A model generated the notes under the pieces. It ran no database searches. It was not told the origin of the DNA and saw nothing but the letters and a program-made list of their open reading frames with translations. The translations under genes and the position numbers were made by a program. A stretch of DNA of 49,396 nt, from NCBI RefSeq assembly GCF_000701405.1, contig NZ_KL370780.1, positions 50,728-100,123 of the forward strand. The letters run 5' to 3'. Source of the stretch: Deinococcus marmoris DSM 12784 (lineage in GTDB: Bacteria; Deinococcota; Deinococci; Deinococcales; Deinococcaceae). Shown here piece after piece: positions 44,423 through 49,396 of this stretch; position 1 is the stretch's first letter, and each line of letters opens with the position of its first letter.

Positions 44423-45390
44423 ACACCATCAGCGTGCAGCGTCAGGGGGCCGTCATCGGGGTGCGTCAGGGCACTCTGCGCGTGACCCTGCATGCCGAGG
44501 AAATCGCGTCTTTTCCGCTGGAGCTCGTGCAGGAACTGCTGCTGCACGGCGGCGTGACCGTGACCACCCCGGCCCTGCGCGCCCTGCTGGAGCAACGCGC
44601 CGCCCTGCATATTCTGACCCGTGCCGGGCGGCACCTCGGCAGTTTGCAGCCCTCGCTGGACGGCCACGCCGACCTGTTGCGTGCCCAGGTGCACGCTGAA
44701 AATCCACCGAACCAACTCGCGCAGGCCCGCCGCCTGCTGCACGCCAAGTTCCAGAACTCAGCCACGGTCCTGAAGCGTTTCGCCCGCAGGCAACCGTCTG
44801 TCGCCGTCACCGCCGCCGTCCAGGAACAGCAGTCCGCCATGAAACAACTTCCCCTGGCTGCCAGTGAGCAGCTCCTGGGTCTGGAAGGTCAGGCCGCCGC
44901 CGCATATTTCCAGGCCCTGGGCGACCTGATTTCCCCAGAATGGTTCTTCGCGGGCCGCAACCGCCGCCCGCCCCAGGACCCGGTCAACGTCCTGCTGTCC
45001 TTCGGTTACACCCTGCTGTTTCAGCACGTCCTGACCGATCTACAGCGGGTCGGCCTGCACCCCGCCTTCGGATTCCTGCACCGCCCGCATGGACGCCGCC
45101 CCACGCTGGCTCTGGACTTGATGGAACCCCACCGCGCGCCCCTGGTCGACCGCGCCGTTCTCGCGTGCATCAACCGCCGCCTGCTGACACCCGCCGACTT
45201 CAGCGAGGAGACTGGCACCCTGCGGCTGGCCCCAGCAGGCCGCCAGGCTTTCCTGAAGGAAATTGCCCAGCGGCTAGACGCTCCCCTGGCCCAGAATCTC
45301 AGTTACCGCCAGTTCATGACGCGTGGCGTCCGCCGGTACGCCGAGGCCCTGCGCGCCGGCCGCATCTACGAACCTGACCTGCTGAAGTGA
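44419..45390 (+). CDS. cas1: Cas1, CRISPR integrase
   Basis: This 323-residue, full-length Cas1 starts at a GTG overlapping the RT stop (GTGA). The N-terminal beta domain (VQRQGAVIGVRQGTLRV to HILTRAGRHLGSL) is followed by the catalytic helical domain. The metal ligands are in place: E156 (LGLEGQAAAAYF), H221 (HPAFGFLH) and E236 (ALDLMEPHRAP). It should join new spacers to repeats together with Cas2, and tight coupling with RT suggests that reverse-transcribed RNA can be integrated. The stop codon lies only six bases from the degenerate end of CRISPR array 2. Confidence 0.96.
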   Translation: MNTISVQRQGAVIGVRQGTLRVTLHAEEIASFPLELVQELLLHGGVTVTTPALRALLEQRAALHILTRAGRHLGSLQPSLDGHADLLRAQVHAENPPNQLAQARRLLHAKFQNSATVLKRFARRQPSVAVTAAVQEQQSAMKQLPLAASEQLLGLEGQAAAAYFQALGDLISPEWFFAGRNRRPPQDPVNVLLSFGYTLLFQHVLTDLQRVGLHPAFGFLHRPHGRRPTLALDLMEPHRAPLVDRAVLACINRRLLTPADFSEETGTLRLAPAGRQAFLKEIAQRLDAPLAQNLSYRQFMTRGVRRYAEALRAGRIYEPDLLK

Positions 45391-45468
45391 ATGTTGGGTG
45401 GAGTCCCCTAACAGGGAAGGCCGTTGAAATATCACCGGCGTGCCGGGAACCGTGCCTGTGTCGAGTTT

Positions 45469-46672
45469 CTCAGTAGCCGACAACTTCAGATTCTGACTGT
45501 CCCAGTGCAGGAAAAGGACTTATCAAGATTCGTAGGATCTCGCCGATTCTCTCGGGAATCCACCGCAGGACATGACGCAGTTCTTCCGAGCCATAGCGCA
45601 CCAAGCTCATGGCCTTCCGGCCATGGGCCAGTACCCGGATCGGTTTCGTCTCGTGACGCCAGACCCCAACTCGCAGGCAGCCCAGCCACGCTAGGGTCAC
45701 CAGACCGAACAGTCGCTCCAACCGAGTGGGGTGTGTGACCCCGGTCCGTTCCAGATCGAAGCCCCGCGACTTTTGCGAGCCAAATGTCGATTCGATGGTC
45801 CAGCGAAGCTTGTACAGCTGCCACGTTTCCCACACATGAAAGTCCGTCGCGATGATCACCAGGTCACCCACAGGTGACCTGGTGGCCACCACCCGCATGG
45901 GTTCACCGAAGACCGTGGTCCGCTCCGCGATCATCCGGAACTGACCGGGCTGCAGATCCTGGAACCACTCTGCGGCTGACAGCTCGTCCAGCACCGTATC
46001 CTTGCGAATCCGAATGGCCCGGCGAATGCCTTTCCGGCGCAGGAAGCGAAACCACTCGGCACCGATGAACTCCCGGTCCGCCACCAGGCCCTTCCAGCGG
46101 CACGCTGGAAGGGCCTCCAAGAGTCGCAACACCAGCCACATGCGCGCCCGGGTGTTGCTGTTGCCTGTATGATCCAGGGCCACCCACACGAGCGGAATCG
46201 TAAAGCCATGGACCACCGCACCCAGGACCAAGAGGTTGAGCGGAGCATCCCCATGTTCCCAGGTGGTGCGGTCCACGCTCATCAGGATCTTGCCCGGAGG
46301 GAGGTGGACCAGCAACAGGGCCAGGAAGACCTGAGCCGTGAGCTGCTCATCGTGGACGGTGCGTTCCACGCGCCGTTTCTTGGCTTCAAGCGTGCTCTCT
46401 CCAGGCAAATGCGGACCGAGATCGCGGTGGTTGACGCTCTGCGCCATGATCATGGCCAGAACGACATCGACGGCACGCTGATGCGTGTCGATGCGCAGCG
46501 AGGGAACGCAGGCCTTGAAATGGGCGGTGAGTTCGGTAGCCTGTGGAGCGGCGGGTTTTGGTGGCGTCACACCTCAAAACACCGCCATTTCTCGTTTCTG
46601 TCGAGGGACAGACCGGAAAGTGATCTCTCTCTCGTCTGGGACGACTAAAAAACGAAGTTGTCAGCTACTGAG
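45469..46672 (-). mobile_element. IS4-family insertion sequence at a deletion junction
   Basis: The element is 1204 bases with 19-base terminal inverted repeats (CTCAGTAGCCGACAACTTC and CTCAGTAGCTGACAACTTC, one mismatch). The left side abuts GTTT of a CRISPR repeat, and the right side abuts the 3' end of an IS630 transposase gene. There is no matching target duplication. That asymmetry is what an adjacent deletion leaves: the missing piece would be the rest of the repeat's left part plus one end of the IS630 element. Confidence 0.85.
45470..46570 (-). CDS. IS4-family transposase
   Basis: The 366-residue DDE transposase carries the IS4 signatures. The first Asp is in LMSVDRTTWEHG, the second in KGLVADREFIG, and the Y-2-R-3-E-6-K box is YKLRWTIESTFGSQKSRGFDLE. 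The frame ends inside the left terminal inverted repeat (VVGY then stop), a compact arrangement common in these elements. The start is a GTG at 46570; ATGs further inside are possible. No frameshift is seen, so it is probably functional. Confidence 0.93.
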   Translation of the reverse strand: MTPPKPAAPQATELTAHFKACVPSLRIDTHQRAVDVVLAMIMAQSVNHRDLGPHLPGESTLEAKKRRVERTVHDEQLTAQVFLALLLVHLPPGKILMSVDRTTWEHGDAPLNLLVLGAVVHGFTIPLVWVALDHTGNSNTRARMWLVLRLLEALPACRWKGLVADREFIGAEWFRFLRRKGIRRAIRIRKDTVLDELSAAEWFQDLQPGQFRMIAERTTVFGEPMRVVATRSPVGDLVIIATDFHVWETWQLYKLRWTIESTFGSQKSRGFDLERTGVTHPTRLERLFGLVTLAWLGCLRVGVWRHETKPIRVLAHGRKAMSLVRYGSEELRHVLRWIPERIGEILRILISPFPALGQSESEVVGY

Positions 46673-47632
46673 GTACCGAACACGCTGCCACGCCTGAACC
46701 AGTCGTGACTTCAAGGTGAGCAAATCTTTTGGGCAGAAATTCGCCAACATGTGTTGCTTGACGTAGGCCCAGATCAGTTCAATGGGATTCAACTCTGGTG
46801 AGTACGGCGGCAGATACTTGAGAGATAGGCACACCTCACCGGCGACGAAGGCGCTCAGCGCCTTCGTTTTGTGAATGCTGGCGTTGTCGAGGATCACCGT
46901 GACCTTCCCAGCCACATGTCGGAGCAGGTGGGTCAGGAACTGGATGACCTGAGTGCCTTTGACGGCGGCCTGATGCGTCTGCTGTAAAAACTGGCCTGTC
47001 GTCGTGATCGCCCCAATCGTCGAAACCTTGTCCCAATTGGTTTTGGCGTCGAGCACCGGGCTCTGTCCACACGGCGCCCAGGTCCGCGATACCGTGGGTT
47101 TCAAGCTGAAACCCACTTCGTCTAGAAAAGCAAGCGTTTCTCCGTCTTCCATCTTTTTTTCGAGCTCAGGCACCACGGTTTCGATCCAAGCGATGACCGC
47201 TTCTTGATCTTGTTCTGCTGCCCGCTTCGTCGGTTTTTGCCGTGAGAACCCCCATGCATGGAGCAAGCGACTCAGGTGATCCACGTGGTACCAGACGTCA
47301 AATTTCAGGCCGATGGCTTTCCGCACTCGGGGACAGGTCCAGCGTTGGTCGGGGTAAAGGTGTGGATCAGGTCCTGCTTGCAGCAGCGCCATCACATCCG
47401 CTATCTGCTCATCCGGGAGACGTCTGGGCGGGCCTGAGGCAAAGGTCGCTTCCAGTGAACCTTGGTCACGCAGTCGTTGACGCCATTTTCGGACGGTGCT
47501 GGAACCTACGCCGCAGAGCTCAGCGAGCTGTGCGGAACTGAGCTTGTCCTCTCGGATGTAGGGTTCCGCAAACAAACGCCGTTCCTCCAGTTGGGAACGG
47601 GTCAGCCTTTCAGGTTGCCAAATCTGTGGCAT
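46661..47632 (-). CDS. IS630-family transposase, C-terminus altered by the IS4 insertion
   Basis: From ATG 47632 (MPQIWQPERLTRSQLEERR) the product is 323 residues. A helix-turn-helix region (SSAQLAELCGVGSSTVRKWRQRLRDQG) is followed by the DDE core: ETLAFLDEVGFSL (first Asp), GKVTVILDNASIHKTKAL (second Asp) and LPPYSPELNPIELIWAYVKQHM (catalytic Glu). All catalytic residues are intact. The last few codons (LSS and stop) are read inside the terminal repeat of the IS4 element, so the native C-terminus has been replaced and one end of the IS630 element is lost. Transposition of this copy is therefore unlikely. Confidence 0.9.
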   Translation of the reverse strand: MPQIWQPERLTRSQLEERRLFAEPYIREDKLSSAQLAELCGVGSSTVRKWRQRLRDQGSLEATFASGPPRRLPDEQIADVMALLQAGPDPHLYPDQRWTCPRVRKAIGLKFDVWYHVDHLSRLLHAWGFSRQKPTKRAAEQDQEAVIAWIETVVPELEKKMEDGETLAFLDEVGFSLKPTVSRTWAPCGQSPVLDAKTNWDKVSTIGAITTTGQFLQQTHQAAVKGTQVIQFLTHLLRHVAGKVTVILDNASIHKTKALSAFVAGEVCLSLKYLPPYSPELNPIELIWAYVKQHMLANFCPKDLLTLKSRLVQAWQRVRYLSS

Positions 47633-47672
47633 GGCTGCAGGGTAAGCTGTTCCCAAATTACGCAGGTATCAA
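46673..47672 (-). mobile_element. IS630-family element remnant inserted at TA of a CRISPR repeat
   Basis: The right boundary is TA (47673-47674) followed by GCAGGGAAGGCC, that is, the repeat from its TAACAGGG loop onwards with one changed base. IS630/Tc1-mariner elements insert at TA and duplicate it, so this element entered the TTAAC loop of a repeat. The other end is missing: sequence passes straight into the IS4 element at 46672. Confidence 0.8.
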
Positions 47673-47694
47673 TAGCAGGGAAGGCCATTGAAAT

Positions 47695-47834
47695 TGCGAT
47701 CCGGGGGGCAACGACAGCGGCACGTATGCGGGCAGTGTCCTCCCCGTGCTGACCGCTGCCAGCGGAACGCAGCCGATGGGACAGCCGTTCTGGCATACCA
47801 CCGAGAAGCAGATGTACGCCCTTCAGGGGACGGT
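47695..47834. other. Oversized 140-base interval between repeats of array 2
   Basis: This interval is about four times a normal spacer and is bounded by a half repeat on the left and the first intact repeat on the right. One + strand frame is open through the whole interval (about 46 codons, containing GTYAGSVLPVLTAASGTQPM and TTEKQMYALQGTV), with GC-rich codon use like a gene. It may be two spacers whose middle repeat was lost, or a captured gene fragment. Confidence 0.6.
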
Positions 47835-48583
47835 GTTTCAGTCCCTTAACAGGGAAGGCCGTTGAAATCTGTCCAGAATTACGCTCCGTTTATGCCTGAC
47901 CGGTTTCAGTCCCTTAACAGGGAAGGCCGTTGAAATGCGGCAGCCCTGCGCGTTGAAGCCGTAGGTCTGAACGAGGTTTCAGTCCCTTAACAGGGAAGGC
48001 CGTTGAAATATCGCCGGGGATCAAGTACCGCCCCCAGTATCACGTTTCAGTCCCTTAACAGGGAAGGCCGTTGAAATAATACCTGAGCGAACCCGACAGT
48101 GCGTGGATTCTGGGTTTCAGTCCCTTAACAGGGAAGGCCGTTGAAATGCACCACATCGGGTACGACGGCGTGTTGAATGACAAGTTTCAGTCCCTTAACA
48201 GGGAAGGCCGTTGAAATTACACGCTGGGCAAGGGAAGCGAACCCCGCCTGAGTTTCAGTCCCTTAACAGGGAAGGCCGTTGAAATCTGACTCCGCCCTGT
48301 ACCGCGAGCAGGAATGGCGTTTCAGTCCCTTAACAGGGAAGGCCGTTGAAATGCCGTGACCTGGAGCAGACAGCCCCAGGAAGCGGTTTCAGTCCCTTAA
48401 CAGGGAAGGCCGTTGAAATATGACACAGCACACCAAGCAGGACACCCGCCCACGTTTCAGTCCCTTAACAGGGAAGGCCGTTGAAATCAATGACCATCAC
48501 GGTCATCATGCTGTGGATTTCAGTTTCAGTCCCTTAAGTAGCTAGCGGGTGTAGACTCCGGCATCAGACGACTTGACCCAGAA

Positions 48584-49069
48584 TTGACCCCACAAGACGC
48601 TGAGGAGCTTGAACACCTGCTCTTCGCCCGTGACGTGCTGCCCTGTGAACGCAAGCGCTATTTTGCCCTGTGGCACGCTCATCTTGGCAGCTCATCCCGA
48701 CAGATTGAGGGACTGGGCATCATGAATGCCGACAGTGTGCGTAAGGTCATCACGCTCTACCGCCAAGGCGGCCTGGACGCGCTCTTCGAGCGCGTCCATC
48801 CGGGAAGAACCAGCCCACTGCCGCCCGACATCATGGCCGATGTCGGGCGGCAGATCGCCGCAGGTCAACAGGTCTGGAATTCTCGTAGCCTGGTGGCTTA
48901 CGTGTTCGAGCGGTATGGGATCACCGTGGGGCGTACCGCCATGCGCACAAGGTTGCACCATGCCGGGATGAGCTGGCAACGCACTCGTCTGGTGGTGGCC
49001 GGACAGGCCGATCCGGAAGGCAAAGCTGAATTCAAAGCCAACCTCGAGGCGGTAAAAAGGGGGCTTTGA
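48584..49069 (+). CDS. IS630-family transposase, first frame (DNA-binding part)
   Basis: The 161-residue product from a TTG start contains the N-terminal helix-turn-helix region of IS630 transposases (HAHLGSSSRQIEGLGIMNADSVRKVITLYRQGG, LFERVHPGRTSPLP) and the linker with YGITVGRTAMRTRLHHAGMSWQ. It ends just after an A5G5 tract (49054-49063). The catalytic part continues in the -1 frame from there, so a transposase of normal length would need ribosomal frameshifting, which is known in several IS630 elements; a simple disabling indel is the alternative. Confidence 0.85.
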   Translation: MTPQDAEELEHLLFARDVLPCERKRYFALWHAHLGSSSRQIEGLGIMNADSVRKVITLYRQGGLDALFERVHPGRTSPLPPDIMADVGRQIAAGQQVWNSRSLVAYVFERYGITVGRTAMRTRLHHAGMSWQRTRLVVAGQADPEGKAEFKANLEAVKRGL

Positions 49070-49396
49070 TGGGCCTGCTCCGACTGCTCTTTCTGGACGA
49101 GTCTGCGGTATGGCTGACGCAACCCAACATATACACCTGGTCCGCCATTGGGCAACCGATGGAAGTCCCGACTTCCAAAGCACGGGGCATCACGGCCCGC
49201 TTGAACCTGATGGGGGTCGTGGACTTCGCCAGTGGCGAAGTCCAGTACCGTGAGATTGAGGGCAATACCACCGGCCAAGACACCGTGGGCTTTCTGGAGA
49301 CCCTGGCCCAGCACGCCGATCCCGTCTGTCCCACTCTGGTCTTCGTGGATCAGGCCAGCATTCATACCTGTCGGGCAGTGTCTGGGCAGCGAGAAC
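49069..49396 (+). CDS. IS630-family transposase, second frame (DDE part, partial)
   Basis: This is the catalytic part in the -1 frame, open from before the A5G5 tract to the window edge. LLFLDESAVWLTQPN carries the first Asp, and TLVFVDQASIHTCRA the second (Asp in VFVDQASIH). The third catalytic residue lies beyond the window. The ATG at 49069 shares its first base with the last base of the upstream stop codon; independent initiation or a frameshift fusion are both possible. Confidence 0.85.
   Translation, partial: MGLLRLLFLDESAVWLTQPNIYTWSAIGQPMEVPTSKARGITARLNLMGVVDFASGEVQYREIEGNTTGQDTVGFLETLAQHADPVCPTLVFVDQASIHTCRAVSGQRE

Larger units (their letters stand above)
45397..48536. CRISPR. CRISPR array 2, broken up by insertion sequences
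   Basis: The repeat differs from array 1 by one base (ending AGGCCGTTGAAAT instead of AGGCCATTGAAAT). From left to right: a degenerate repeat (45397-45430, 30 of 34 matches), a 34-base spacer, a repeat start (GTTT, 45465-45468) cut by IS elements, its right part at 47673-47694, and a 140-base interval. Ten intact repeats follow (47835-48487) with spacers of 33-39 bases, then a 35-base spacer and a repeat cut after CCCTTA by a second IS630-type element. There is no room for a leader on the left (six bases from cas1), so the leader was presumably to the right, beyond the IS. Array 2 therefore probably reads leftwards, like array 1. Confidence 0.96.
48537..49396 (+). mobile_element. Second IS630-family element in a CRISPR repeat (runs off the window)
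   Basis: Repeat sequence stops after GTTTCAGTCCCTTA (48523-48536) and element sequence AGTAGCTAGCGGGTG follows. The break is at the same TA of the repeat loop used by the other IS630 element, but the two transposases are different and lie on opposite strands. The right end is outside the window. Confidence 0.85.

Overview
The window looks like a high-GC Deinococcus-Thermus genome, most likely a Deinococcus. The signs are the GC-rich codon use, giant signal-peptide-bearing surface proteins, a Thermus-like type III CRISPR effector set and many insertion sequences. This is inferred from gene content; there is no rRNA or other marker to settle it.

Region 1 (1-11862) is a cell-surface cluster on the + strand. 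It holds the end of an RCC1-repeat protein, a beta-barrel-like exported protein ending in Phe, a 2504-residue protein with about 15 PKD-like domains, and a fibronectin-III-like exported protein. Region 2 (12000-15241) is decayed or sparse. It holds a pseudogene with frameshifts and three amber codons, and a lone DUF4420-like PD-(D/E)XK protein on the - strand. Region 3 (15242-22254) groups exported or membrane proteins (a VWA lipoprotein, a secreted protein, a lipoprotein and a membrane protein) around two convergent TPR regulators with C-terminal winged-helix-like domains. A 43-residue secreted peptide lies directly upstream of one regulator, and a shared promoter-region motif precedes two of the exported-protein genes.

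Region 4 (22309-49396) is a large type III-B (Cmr) CRISPR locus. An overlapping + strand operon encodes a Can1-like double-CARF nuclease, then Cmr2/Cas10 without an HD domain but with GGDD, then Cmr3, Cmr1, Cmr4, Cmr5, Cmr6 and Cas6. Three unrecognised genes follow. Next come a second, diverged Can1-like double-CARF nuclease overlapping cas2, and CRISPR array 1 (32 spacers). A leftward group then follows: csx15, two hypothetical genes and a membrane protein. A divergent reverse transcriptase-cas1 pair and CRISPR array 2 complete the locus.

The expected division of labour is as follows. RT/Cas1/Cas2 would acquire spacers, possibly from RNA. Cas6 would process the crRNAs. Cmr would cut target RNA while Cas10 makes cyclic oligoadenylate, which would activate the two CARF nucleases. 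Csx15 may dampen the signal.

Both arrays are battered by insertion sequences that landed inside CRISPR repeats. An IS66-type element with a perfect 8-bp target duplication splits one repeat of array 1. Two IS630-type elements entered array 2 at the same TA of the repeat loop, and an IS4-type element sits at a deletion junction.
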